DNA from: Cepaea nemoralis
Taxonomy: Eukaryota > Mollusca > Gastropoda > Stylommatophora > Helicidae
Length of the DNA: 64,000 bases
Assembly (NCBI GenBank): GCA_014155875.1
Contig: JACEFZ010028141.1
Coordinates: forward strand, 88,501 to 152,500
Direction: 5' to 3'
In this document: one piece after another, positions 1 through 10,440 of the stretch
How the letters are laid out: the number at the start of each line of letters is the position of its first letter
Numbering within the stretch: the stretch's first letter is position 1
The notes under the pieces: model-generated
Told to the model about the DNA's origin: nothing
Databases searched by the model: none
The model's input: the letters and a program-made list of their open reading frames with translations, nothing else
Translations under genes and position numbers: made by a program

Positions 1-1318
1 AATCACACGGCTGCTTTCGATAATGTGCCTACCAATTGAAGACGCCAGGAGCTTCCGGTGTGTCGGCCCCACGAGGCTAGCATCTCCTGTGTGTTGTATC
101 TTGTTGACCCATTGAGGTATGTGTTCTGACACTCGTTTGTTAAGCTGTCTCTCTGTTATACCAATGTAGAAGGCCTGGCATCTACATGTGAATTGGTAAA
201 TACAATTGTTTGTGGCGTACAGAGGAACAGGCTCTTTGACTGCTGGTGTAGGAATCGGTACGGTTTTATATCTAATGACTGGAGTTGCAGCACAGAATGT
301 TCGGCCTACTGCTGTAGTAAGTCGGTCTTGAAGACGTTGCATTACGTCATCCCCTCGAAAGGTTAGCTGGATGAATACCTTGAGTTTAGGGACTGTAGTT
401 ACGTCTGGTTTTGGTTTGGGCTTTATAAATCCTGTGGAGTACCCATTCAGGTTTAAGACATTCTTCAGAGTTTCAAATTCCTCTGTCAGTGTGTCCTGGG
501 TACATATCTTTCTAGCACGGTCAAACAGGGTTCGTACTAAGCCCCGTTTGTACTGGACAGGTGTGAAGCTCTGAAAATTTAGGTATTGGCCAGTCCGTGT
601 TCCTTTGCGATACACCGATCTTTGAATTGTGCCATCTGCTCTACGTCTCATTAGAATATCTAGGAACAGCAACGCTTCGTCGTGTTCATGTTCCATAGAT
701 AGAGAGATGTTTTTATGCGTCTTGTTCATTGTGGCCTGGAACGATGTTGCTTATAGCTCGTCTGGGGTGATAATTAGTATATCGTCCACATAACGACGGT
801 AAAAGGCCAAGTTGTTGATGCCTGAGGATCTCTTTTCTTCTAAATGTGCCATGAAGATGTCGTCAGCTAGAATAGGACCAAGAGGACTACCCATGGCCAC
901 TCCGTAAATTTGGCGGTATGACTTAGTTAGAAAATAGAATTGTATGTTGGCGGTACATAGTAGTAGTAGCCTCTCCAGAATAGGTGTTAGTATGCCTAAT
1001 TTTAGTTGTTTGTCTTTAATGCATTCCCTTATTATTTTCACTGTCTCCTCTAATGGAACGTTAGTGAATAGGGAGGCTATATCCATGGATGCCATGTGTT
1101 TGTTATTTATTTCCATAGTATCCAATAATTCCACCAGTTGGAATGTATCTCTGAGTATTTTTGGATCAAAGGACTGTCGTACTGGCTTTAAAATTTTGGC
1201 TAGCCATCTCGCCATTCAGTGTTGTGCAGAGTTAACCATGGACAGGATAGGTATTAGCGGGATGCCGGGCTTGTGAAGTTTGGGTAGACCGTACATCTGA
1301 GGAGTGTGCGAGCCAATT
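1..1318 (-). pseudogene. Penelope-like element: RT core, linker and start of GIY-YIG endonuclease, broken
   Basis: Read on the minus strand from 1318 downward. First comes a Penelope-type reverse transcriptase: the GLPKLHKPG block near 1290, MASMDIASLFTNVPLEE near 1090, MGSPLGPILAD near 880, and the catalytic FYRRYVDDILI near 800. After that the frame is broken (stops and shifts between 750 and 480). Below 480 lies the linker and GIY-YIG endonuclease part, which runs off the left edge of the window. An in-frame stop also lies just before MARWLAKIL (1216-1218). Penelope elements encode an RT joined to a GIY-YIG nuclease and prime at nicked DNA; this copy cannot make the whole protein. The opposite-strand copy at 1329-1963 repeats the endonuclease part, so the two form an inverted pair. 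Family identity is firm; autonomy is excluded by the breaks. Confidence 0.88.
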
Positions 1319-1328
1319 GGTGTGGGCG

Positions 1329-1963
1329 TTGAAACTCTGAAGAATGTCTTAAACCTGAATGGGTACTCCACAGGATTTATAAAGCGCCACTGCCAACAGC
1401 CCAAACCAAATCCAGACGTAACTACAGTCCCTAAACTCAAGGTATTCATCCAGCTAACCTTTCGAGGGGATGACGTAATGCAACGTCTACAAGACCGGCT
1501 TACTACAGCAGTAGGCCGAACATTCTGTGCTGCAACTCCAGTCATTAGATTTAAAACCGTACCGATTCCTACACCAGCTGTCAAAGAGCCTGTTCCTCTG
1601 TACGCCACAAACAATTGTATTTACCAATTCACATGTAGATGCCAGGCCTTCTACATTGGTAGAACAGAGAGACAGCTTAACAAACGAGTGTCAGAACACA
1701 TACCTCAATGGGTCAACAAGATACAACACACAGGAGATGCTAGCCTCGTGGGGCCGACACACCGGAAGCTCCCGGCGTCTTCAATTGGTAGGCATATTAT
1801 CGAAAGCAGCCATGTGGTTGACAGAGACACTGTCTTTCGCGTGTTGTTTAACACACAAAATACTCGCTTGTTAAAGTTTGCAGAAGCAATTATGATCAAT
1901 CAACGCAAGCCAGAATTGTGCAAACAGAAAGACATGTTAGTCAGCTTAAAATTACCGTGGTAG
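1329..1963 (+). CDS. Penelope-like element, C-terminal linker plus GIY-YIG endonuclease fragment
   Basis: An open plus-strand frame (ATG at 1304, element homology from about 1329) ending in KDMLVSLKLPW and a TAG/TGA-type stop. The GIY-YIG core is visible as CIYQFTCRCQAFYIGRTERQ followed by LNKRVSEH, with the usual Cys-x-Cys pair before the YIG strand. The C-terminal part has FRVLFNTQNTRLLKFAEA, the conserved tail of these nucleases. It lacks the RT domain, so it is a 3' end copy truncated at its 5' side. It is arranged tail-out relative to the minus-strand copy at 1-1318, and is followed by the family's terminal motif at 2030-2165. The ATG at 1304 lies partly in the junction sequence and is probably not a true start. 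Confidence 0.85.
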
Positions 1964-2029
1964 ATAATTGACATTACTGTGCGAATATGCGTATATTTCA
2001 ACTTGAAGGATTTACCTAGTTAATTTACT

Positions 2030-2165
2030 TTATGTTGTGTGATTTCTGCAGTATGTACCTGACGAGATGCAGCGAAATATGCCAGGCAATAAATCATGCA
2101 ATCTATTGTTTGTGTCTTCGTTATTCAAATTCACAACGGGAAAACATTGTTTTGAGTCTCAAAAT
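2030..2165 (+). repeat. Penelope terminal motif (hammerhead-like core), copy 1
   Basis: About 130 bases after the endonuclease stop. It contains CTGACGA at 2059, then GAAA, then GCCAGGCAATAAATC, then a TTTGTGTCTTCGTTATTC block. The same ordered blocks recur at 6845, 15955 (minus), 16530, 39630, 43725 (minus) and 44045. Penelope-like elements are known to carry minimal hammerhead ribozyme sequences in their terminal repeats with the order CTGAYGA, GAAA, TGTC; this block follows that order, but helix II is very short, so activity is doubtful. Confidence 0.6.
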
Positions 2166-2229
2166 CAATCTATTTTTTATCTATTATCTGTAATACTGTA
2201 GTTATATAATAGAGGTAACAAGTAAGTAA

Positions 2230-2620
2230 GGAAGAGTCTGGAACACTGAAGAAATACCAGCAGACTAGAGAAAAGGATATATGGTGAAGCTGTTAAAGAA
2301 TGGGACCAAATGGAAAGCAAACAATTATAGAGGAGTCACTGTATGTTTGGGGGAAAATATGAAGCACAATTATTTTGAAGAGATTAAGAGATGCCACTGA
2401 TAAACAATAAGGAATGAACAGGTAGGCTGCCAACCAAACTAGCACTGACCAGATAGCCCCATTACACATAATAATACAGCAAAGCACTGACAGCACTTTT
2501 CACTATATGTGTGGACTATGAAAAGGCCTTGAACAGGATTAATCGGAAATCTTTTTTTGAAATTTGTGGGGCACTATGGCATCCAATTAAAAAAAAATCA
2601 TTAACTTAATTTTTAAAAAG
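2230..2620 (+). pseudogene. LINE reverse transcriptase relic
   Basis: Fragments of a LINE RT are readable across frame changes: KNGTKWKANNYRGVTV near 2295-2345, corresponding to the usual NYRGI block; and CVDYEKALNRINRKS near 2512-2550, corresponding to the FIDYEKAFD block that holds the first catalytic Asp. Stops and shifts separate them and the remaining RT motifs are absent. It is an old, dead fragment and its family cannot be fixed. Confidence 0.55.
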
Positions 2621-4184
2621 TAAAGTAGAGAACCCTGTTACACACCATAAGCGCATTGAGAATATGGTGCTAGATTAACTTAAAAGTGCAACATATAAAG
2701 ACATGAAATGTATATGTCCTCTTGAAGGAAAACTAACATAAATTTGAAATAAGAACAGGACTTTCTGAATTGTTGCTTTCAGGCAGTGTCCTCAGCGTAA
2801 CTGAAGTTATTTTTATAAAGTCCACCAAGCGCAATCCCTAGCTTATTTTCTGTATATTTCTGTATATGCTCACTGTACAATGAAAACTGAAATATATAAA
2901 ATAATACACAAGGCAAGAGGAGCTTTCATAGCACAAGGAAATGTATAGAAGTCAAAGGACATTTTAAAAAGAAATAGCAAAGGACTCTACCCTTTAGTCT
3001 TTAGCAGGCACGGGTTGGTTGAGGACCTATACTTTGTCAAGGCATAATAAGTTGGGGTAACTAGTAGTAGTTGTTTAAGATGGTCGGACCCATGAGTTGT
3101 CTTTGCTACACTTTACTTTACTTGTAGTAAAAATATCAAATCTATCCCTTACTAAACTACTGACAGAACCCAGGACAAATGTATCAGACAGATAACAAAT
3201 CACTTCACGACATTATAAAGACTCCAATATTCGTATAATAGTACATTGTGAAATCGCACCCAGCTTAGTAGTTGTAATAGTTGTAATGAGTGGGCGATAA
3301 CATACTACCGCGCTTGCTCTCTCATTCAAGTGTGAATTTGCCATTATTATTATTATAATATAATAATGATCTGTCGTCTGTCTGTGATCGTTGGGTAATG
3401 GGTTGGACACGTCGACTGCTGTTTTCTATCTAATGTTGTTTATGCTTACATAAGTACAGAAGCCGTAACATAGCAGAAACTCCACTACAAGCTCATAAAA
3501 CCTTCTAAAACTTCTATGTGGTTTACAGGAAAGATAAAATAAATACGTTCTAATTAAGATTCGTACCGTTAGCTCGTAGCAGACGACTGACTGAGTGATA
3601 GTCGTCAGCACCATTTTCAGTAAACAACACTCGATAATTATCTAACCGGCTATGCCGTGTACATTTTCAACTTACCGTCAGTGGCCTTACTACTGTATCC
3701 CTCATTAGAACGGTCTCCAAACATTGCTTTCGCAATTTCCATTATGAATGAAGCCGAGAATCAAGTAATAAATCTACATTTACGATCCCCGTCCATCCAC
3801 TCGATGGGGTCCCTCTTGCTTTTAACTTATTACAATGTATATAGGGCAGGAGATGGTTGAGTCTGCGAGCTTAATTTCTTTTACATGAAGCCAAATGTTA
3901 CATAAAAACTACCTGTACCTATGTCGGTAATTACATAGCTGTAATAATAATAGATCATTATTTAAACTTAATTTAATTAATACACTATATGTGAGATCTT
4001 TCTTTATTTATTGTTGTATGTGTCTAATACAACGAATTATTACTTTTAGTGTAATCTGGCATATCTGACGGCTTATATAGCCACAATCCAGAAATTTCAC
4101 TGATTAAAATAATTCACAGCCTTGTGATTCCTCAGTTTCTTTATTGGTAAACCAATCGTGCTGGTTTGCGCGTTGTAAAATACA
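2621..4184. other. No gene seen
   Basis: AT-rich sequence. I see no conserved coding frame. A short ATT/TAT run lies near 3343-3368. The short open frames here have no recognisable domain. Confidence 0.5.
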
Positions 4185-4189
4185 GTTAG

Positions 4190-4333
4190 GGCTCAAAGCT
4201 CCTCAGGTCTGCCCCATGAGATTTCATTTCCCGAGGCCCATACGGATGACCGCCTTTGCTGGTGACCAAGGCTAGATCAAAGTGCAGATTACTTCACTTT
4301 GATCTTAGCCAAAAGGCCGAGAAGCGATCACCA
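4190..4333 (-). ncRNA. U2 snRNA 5'-end-like sequence fused to an unrelated tail
   Basis: The reverse complement of 4295-4328 is 34 bases identical to the conserved 5' end of U2 snRNA (starts ATCGCTTCTCGGCCTTTTGG, continues CTAAGATCAAAGTG). Similarity weakly continues through AAGTAATCTG, against TAGTATCTG in U2. After that the branch-recognition region and Sm site are missing. The next bases (CACTTTGATCTAGCC, 4272-4286) can pair back to the U2 head, making a hairpin of about 15 bp with a loop near 4286-4294. It is therefore not a working U2 gene. It may be a 5'-truncated chimera, or a SINE with a snRNA head. Only one copy is seen in this window. Confidence 0.6.
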
Positions 4334-5399
4334 CATATTCTTGGTGAATTTATGCAAACAGGAAAATAATTAGTAACCTAAACACACATGCTTGTTGGTA
4401 CTAAATACGTTTTGTAAGGATCATGCCACACATCTTAAATATAATAAAATAGTTCCAGAAAGTCAACAGTTCGCATGCTGAGGAAAATCATACTATTGAA
4501 TTATGCCACAGACTATTACTTTAGACTATTCTAAACTATTTACAAACAAGGTAAAGATAAACATAGCCCTATGATAAATATGACCATTGGATGTTAAGTG
4601 TTACACCTTTCATCTAAACATGTTCGATGTTGCGGCAAACTGAGTTGAGGTGGACTGCACCTTTACTAGCCCCTTTCATTCCCAGGCAATCTCCATACAA
4701 GTAATAAAACTTTTAAATGTATGTGGTACTAAATGTATTGGTCTGGGTCAAACACAGAACCGTACTGGTCGGAAAGAAATATCCTTCCCCCACTGGGGAT
4801 TGAACCGAGACCACTTTCTCCTGTGCAACAAGAACAGTATCCGAAAATTAATCCCTTCGATAGCTACAAAAGGCATAGGTTATTCCTCAGCTTCACAGTT
4901 TATTTATTATGGTCTTTCAAATTCATCTAATTGTTAATAATTTGCAGAGCTACGAAGAGCACGCACCACAACTTGCTAACAGTGTAACCGAACTAGCGAA
5001 GCAATCAAAACCAAATCTGTCTAGGCATCTGTGACACTAGAAATTTAACTGCGTAATATGCCATATGTTTCTAAAAGAGGAACAAATAAAGATAGAGAAA
5101 ATCAAGGCACAGATAAGGGGAGGACACGGAATGTTACGATTCGATAATGTGACAGCTGGGTTTTTACTCAATAATGGAAGGATACTAGGCAGGGTTGAGA
5201 TACACAGATATACATAGATCGTTATTTTATCAGATATGTTAAGAGAGCAAATAAATCCATGGATATTGATCGGCCCATTTAGAAGACATAAGAAATAAGC
5301 TGAACAACATAAGGTATACAGGAAACATTGTTTAAAATTATAAAACAGATTAAGAATATACCTGGACGAAAACGACACAAACTTTAAGGTCATATAGCC
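4334..5399. other. No gene seen; possible old SINE trace
   Basis: AT-rich. Around 4780-4870 (minus) there is a box-B-like GGTTCAATCCCC in a stretch resembling other tRNA-headed SINE copies, but no second copy in the window confirms it. No coding frame with recognisable domains. Confidence 0.35.
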
Positions 5400-5598
5400 A
5401 TCACTTTCACTCTCACTCACTCACTCACTCACTCACTCACTCACTCACTCACACACTCACTCACTCACTCACTCACTCACTCGCTCACTCATCCCTCCCT
5501 CCCTCACTCACTCACTCACTCACTCACTCGCTCACTCGCTCACTCGCTCGCTCACTCCCTCACCCACTCACTCACTAACTGACTCACTCACTCACTCA
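5400..5598. repeat. (CACT)n microsatellite
   Basis: About 200 bases of CACT/CTCA units, with scattered G, T and C variants (CGCTCACT, CCCTCCCT). Confidence 0.95.
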
Positions 5599-5816
5599 TC
5601 TTTTAATACATTTCTTACTTTCATTCACTATTTCTTCGGGAATTCATTTTCTTATCCATGAATATCACATCTATATTTCCATTTGTTAGTTAGTTAGTTA
5701 GTCGACAGATCATCCTCATTGCACATCGAATAATTCAGTCCATAAGTGCTCGGATCCCCTCCTCAGCAAATCCCGCAGCGTGTAGCGGCTCACGACACCT
5801 GTTCTGTGTTGGTTTA

Positions 5817-6600
5817 TCAATCTTCTTTGGCTTCCTGCATAGTGTTCTTGTTTGGCCATACCTCTTTTAATTTGCTGTTCTCGCAGTCTGGCCATGGTTG
5901 TAGATTCGCAGTCATCACTTGTTCTCGCAAAAGTCTTACTTCTCGTAGAACATTCAGAATGTCAGCCTGGTCCATGGCGCGTCCGCCCTCCACAGTAGCG
6001 TTACCTGCGAGCTTGTCAGCCCGCTCATTTCCTTGTACTCCCGCATGCCCTGGCACGAAGATGAAACTAATCTCTTTCAGCCGAGACCGCTCCAGAGACA
6101 GCAACCACTCTCTTCGGATCCATCCCGTCTCTATTCACTTGAGCATGCTCATTGAGTCGCTAAGGACACATGCCCTAGTGAATGTCTGTGTCTCGAGCCA
6201 TGTTATTCTTTTACTTACTGCCATGACTTCCATAGTCAGGCTACTTGTGGTTTCAAAAAAAAAAAAAAAAGCACCAGAGTCCTCCTTCACAATTCTCCCT
6301 CCGGCCCGCGCCGTAAAGGCCCATGAGCTTCTCACATGTCGGACGACCGACCCATCTGTGTAAATGACAGCATCACCGTCTAACGAATTCTCGAAAATCA
6401 ACGCTTGTACTTCCTCCTCCACGGCAGCCGGATTTTCTTGTCTGCATTTTCTGTCTAGTTGGATTCAAACTGAAAAGGACGTACAGAAATCTGTTGGGAC
6501 TTGTACCCACTCTTCGTCAGGTTCTAAGTCCTCCAGCGAACACACCTGTTGAAGAGTGTATTCGGCTTGGCCCATCCACGACCTTCTTCTTTTTAACCTG
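5817..6600 (-). pseudogene. RNase H domain of an I/Jockey-type LINE, interrupted by one stop
   Basis: Minus-strand frame 6422 to 5817, joined in one frame across a TGA at 6132-6134. It shows AVIYTDGSV (first catalytic Asp), a Glu in the LTMEVMAV stretch (second acidic residue), CVLSDSMSMLK (third Asp), then the highly typical FVPGHAGVQGNERADKLAG holding the His and final Asp. These are the four-residue active site and handle of the RNase H found at the C end of some LINE polyproteins. A 17-base A run at 6257-6273 makes a Phe run and may be a slippage site. The N-terminal side before 6422 is degraded but readable to about 6560. No RT is seen upstream. Confidence 0.8.
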
Positions 6601-6844
6601 CTGCCCTTCACCTTCCTAATTTCACTATGCAGTGGATGTATATTTGCGTTAACTCTGAAGTAGGCACTTGCTCTGCAAATTTCTAGTCTGTTTTCAATGG
6701 CATTTCCATTTGTTCAAAACGTATCTTCATTCAAAATATTTAAGTGTGTTTCAAAAAACATAAACAACTATAATATTTACATTTAGATATATTTTAAAAT
6801 ATCAATTCGTTAATTATTATTCATATATTATCTCATGCCACTAC

Positions 6845-6970
6845 ATCTCTATTTACTGCAGTATGCACCTGACGAGATGCGCCGAACTATACCAGGCAAT
6901 AACTCGTGAAACATATAATTTGTGCCTTTTGTGTTTAAATTCACTAAGGGAATACATTATTTTAAATTTC
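6845..6970 (+). repeat. Penelope terminal motif, solo copy
   Basis: Contains CTGACGAGATGCGCCGAACT, then ACCAGGCAATAACTCG, and the downstream TTTGTGCCTTTTGTG and TAAATTCACTAAGGGAA blocks of the family. No endonuclease or RT sequence is attached. The GAAA core has decayed to GAAC. Confidence 0.65.
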
Positions 6971-7079
6971 CGTATCGGTTCTCTCATTTGATATTCATGT
7001 TCATTATCTGTTGACCCTTCGTGTTTGCCAGACAAAGGTAAGTATGTATGACCATTTACGAGACTGAGACGAATGGGTA

Positions 7080-7220
7080 CATGGTGCTAGTCCATATTCT
7101 TATACTCCAATAAGCACTAGATGTAAAACGTGGGCACTATCACTCCGGCAGCCTTCGATTTCCAGAATGTATTCTGGTACCCATTTTAGGATTTACACTT
7201 CATAGCAATTTAACTCTGTC
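7080..7220 (-). repeat. SINE family Sb fragment
   Basis: Shares the order GGTGCTAGTCCATATT, CCAATAAGC, TCCGGCAGCC, CAGAATGTATTCTGGTACCC with Sb copies at 42485, 44560 and 54620. The head with the tRNA-like boxes is missing. Confidence 0.5.
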
Positions 7221-7244
7221 CAACATTTCATTGAGTCAGGTGGA

Positions 7245-7545
7245 GGTTGGCGTTGGCGAGGGGTTTAACGCAATTAGGGTTAAAATTCTTTTCTGGCTAC
7301 CTTGTGGGTTCATTTCACAAACTGATCAGTTGGACTTAAATGTTCACTTCTTGTCCTTGACCTGGGGAAGTAAATAACAAGTACCTCAGAAGTCGGAGTC
7401 ATGGCTGGCGACACTGGTAATAGGGAAAGTAAACCCTCAAGTAAAAATCTATTCAATGCACTCACAAGTAGTAGCAACTACCGTATTTAGCATTATGTGG
7501 ACTAATCTCGAGCTCAAAAGCGAACGAAGAAAAAAATTAAGCCAG
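7245..7545 (+). repeat. SINE family Sa copy
   Basis: Degraded tRNA-like head near 7250-7315, then the Sa body (GTTGGACTTAAATGTT, CCTTGACCTGGGGAAGTAAA, AAGTACCTCAGAAGTCGGAG, GGCTGGCGACACTGGTAATA) and an A-rich 3' end. The same ordered blocks occur at 7650, 14293 and in part at 32103. Confidence 0.65.
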
Positions 7546-8060
7546 ATAAAGGGGTACAGTTACACCAACATGTGACATGGAAATAGGAGGGGACATTCTT
7601 AACCAAGTGGATATTTTTAAATACCTGGAGCATATATAACATCAGATGAACGGTAGGTCAGCATGGCCGAATGTATAAGAACGCGTGTTCTTAAACATCC
7701 GGTGTGCTGATGCCGAGGTAACGGATTCAACATCTACACCGGACAGTTGGACTAACATGTTGGCCTATCGTCCTTGACTTGGGGACGTCAATTACAAGTA
7801 CATCTGAAGTCGGAGTAGGTTCACCTGATGGCCAGGGACACTAGTAATATGGAAACCTAATCCACAAGCAAACTTCAGGCCAGCACTACTAGAAAATGTG
7901 TCTATGGACTACGCTTGAGTTCAAAGCGAGGAAGAAATTTAAAAAAAAAGAGAGCGGCATTTATAACATCAGACAGAAGGTGCACAATAGAGATTAAGAA
8001 CAAAATAGAGCAAGAAAAAGCTCCGAGATCTGTGGAGAGACACGGGCAGGATACTTGATG
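7546..8060 (+). pseudogene. LINE RT C-terminal relic split by an Sa SINE
   Basis: Left piece: GGDILNQVDIFKYLE near 7588-7632, the usual FKYLG-type block after the RT palm. Right piece, after the SINE: ITSDRRCTIEIKNKIEQ from about 7965. The two pieces are one LINE sequence interrupted at 7633-7957. Confidence 0.6.
7650..7957 (+). repeat. SINE family Sa copy with ~15-bp target duplication
   Basis: tRNA-like head with an A box (TGGCCGAATG) and decayed B box near 7720, then the Sa body and an A-run. It is flanked by CATATATAACATCAGA (7630-7645) and CATTTATAACATCAGA (7959-7974), a 15-of-16 match lying within a LINE relic. This is good evidence for insertion by target-primed reverse transcription. 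Confidence 0.75.
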
Positions 8061-8397
8061 ATGATAACCGAGGTAGAACTTGTGGTATTACAGCAGCAAG
8101 CAAATTAATTAAACATGTGAACATGCAGCTTCCCGATGGCAACACATGAGTGCGAATCATTGGCCATTTAGCAGCAATCTCTAAAGATAAACATGTGAGA
8201 TTTTAAGCTCAACAGTTGCATAATAATTCTGAGAATATAGCGGACGGAGAAGAAGACAAATACGGACATTTTACAAGACCTGAACTTTGAAGAAAATCTG
8301 GCTCATAAACAGTATCATGTCTCTAAAACTAAAATACAGTGGCAATATTAAACATCACAGTGGCTTAGAGAATAGTGATGGTAGGCGTGGTTCCGGC

Positions 8398-8537
8398 AAG
8401 AAGAAGAAGAAGAAGAAGAAGAAGAAGAAGAAGAAGAAGAAGAAGAAGAAGAAGAAAGAAGGAAGAGGAAGAATGAATAAGAAGAAGAAAGAAGCAAGAA
8501 GAAAGCAGAAAGCAGAAAGAAGAAAGCAGAAAGCAGA

Positions 8538-8571
<34 letters not shown>

Positions 8572-8812
8572 AGAAGAAGAAGAAGAAGAAGAAGAAGAAG
8601 AAGAAGAAGAAGAAGAATAATAATAAGAAGAAGAAGAAGAAGAAGGAATAAACAGGAAGAAGAAGAAGAAGAAGAAAAGAATAAGAATAAGACGAAAGAA
8701 GAAGAGAAGAAAGAGTAAGAGGAAAATGAATGACGAAAAGAAAGAGCAAGAAGAAACAGAAAGCAGAAAGAATAAAGCAGAAAGCCAGAAAGAAAGATGA
8801 AGAGAAGAAGTA

Positions 8813-8843
<31 letters not shown>

Positions 8844-9339
8844 AAGAATAGAAGAAAAGAGACGGAAGAAGAATAAGAGAAGAGAAGAAGAAGAAGAAGA
8901 AAAAGAAGACGAACAGGAAGAAGAAGACGAAGAAAAAGAAGAAGAAGAAGAAGAAGAATAAGGAAGATAAGAAGACGAAGAAGAAAGAAGAAGAAGAAGA
9001 AGAAGAAGAGACAGGAAGAGAAGAAAAAAAAAAAAGAAGAAGAAGAAGAGAAAGAAGCAGATAGAAAAGCAAAAAGCAGAAAGAGAAGCAGAAAGAAGAA
9101 GAGAAAGAGATAAAGAAGAAGAAAAAGAAGAAGAAGAAGAGAAGAAAAGAAGAAGAAGAAATAAGGAAGAGAAGAAAGAAGGAAAAGGGAAGGATAAGAA
9201 GAAGAAATAAGGAAGAATAAGAAGAAAGAGAGCAGACGAAGCAGAAAAGTAAGAAAGAAGAAAGCACACAAGAAGAAGAGAAGAAGAAGAAGAAGAAGAA
9301 GAAGAAGAGTAAAAAGAAGAAGAAGAGAAGAAGATAGAA

Positions 9340-9374
<35 letters not shown>

Positions 9375-9440
9375 GAGAGGAGAGAGGAGAGAGGAGGAGA
9401 GGAGGGGGAGGAGGAGGAGAAGGGGTAAGAGGAGGGAGGA
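8398..9440. repeat. GAA/AAG-rich polypurine tract, ~1.04 kb
   Basis: Almost pure purine on the plus strand: long (AAG)n runs at 8398-8454, 8540-8645, 8812-8850 and others, mixed with GAAAGCAGAAAG units, then GGA-rich at 9375-9440. All frames through it are open on one strand or the other, giving Lys/Arg/Glu or Leu/Ser/Phe runs; these are not genes. Such mirror-type purine tracts can form triplex DNA in vitro (general knowledge). Confidence 0.97.
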
Positions 9441-10440
9441 AGAGGAGGGGTCGACCAACAGGAAGATAGACACAGAACATTGCAGACACTTTGGGCATGA
9501 GGGTGCCTGAGGCGGGAGAAATGGCAATTGATAGAGGTTTTTATTTCCCGCGGCTCATCGCAATGAGAGCGACGTTCTGTAAACGACCTACTACTCAAGA
9601 AAGAGGGGGTAAAAGCACATACATTTACACACAAAAGCACTTACGTTTGAGCTTACCGTCCCTGAACTTGTGTGGATAATAGTAGTAAAAGTCGCTGTAC
9701 GGATCCGTTGGCATGCTGGGTGGGTAAGATTTACTTCGCTGTCTGTTTTCTGTCTTGTAGACGTGACTTGAGGATTTATTCCAGCTCCATTTACTGAAGT
9801 TGTCACACAAAGAACTCATTGGAAGACGGGATCACTTCGTTTTAGAGTGTACCTGATTATTCCAGCTTCCTTTGTCTCCACTCTACATATGTGTGGCGTA
9901 TGTACAGTTGTAGCGTAACATCACAAACGAAACTGTGAGGACATTGTCAAGTAATATCAAAAACACATCTATATATATCTGTTGATTTATTTTTTAAACA
10001 TCATGCTCGTTCTAAATAGCGGAGACTGCAATGATTGATTCATTTGTGTTATTGAAGGTGAGTGGTACAATGTTATTGATCAGTGTGAATATATTAATTA
10101 CTATTACAGAGAAGCTATGAAGATTACAACATGCTCGTATGATTATTTGACGAATAATGACTACAAAACGTTCACTTTCCCTGCACATATATATGATTCA
10201 TTATTGATTAATTGTAAGAAGAAGACATACGATGTTACAGGATGTTCCTCCCTTCCCTAGTTTTGGGATTGTGGATCACATGTAAGAACGAAAAATAGGA
10301 AGTCCCATTTCCACCTTGTCCACTTTAACGACCCTTCGGCAGTTGGAAATGGTAAATATTAGACCACTATGTGCTGCAGCCCTGGTACTATTTCAAAACA
10401 TAGAAATCCACAGCATATGACTATTATATAGCATCTATTA
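9441..10440. other. No gene seen
   Basis: Mixed sequence without a recognisable coding frame or repeat copy. Short A/T runs only. Confidence 0.45.

Noticed and set aside
371..574. Plus-strand frame over the Penelope copy
   Set aside because: Shadow of the minus-strand endonuclease linker; same bases read the wrong way.
5746..6363. 205-residue plus frame
   Set aside because: Antisense to the RNase H relic, whose motifs on the minus strand are unmistakable.
8287..9640. Long open frames (up to 430 residues) of Lys/Arg or Leu/Ser/Phe runs
   Set aside because: They lie in the GAA tract, where low-complexity purine sequence leaves frames open by composition. No domain, start context or splice signal.
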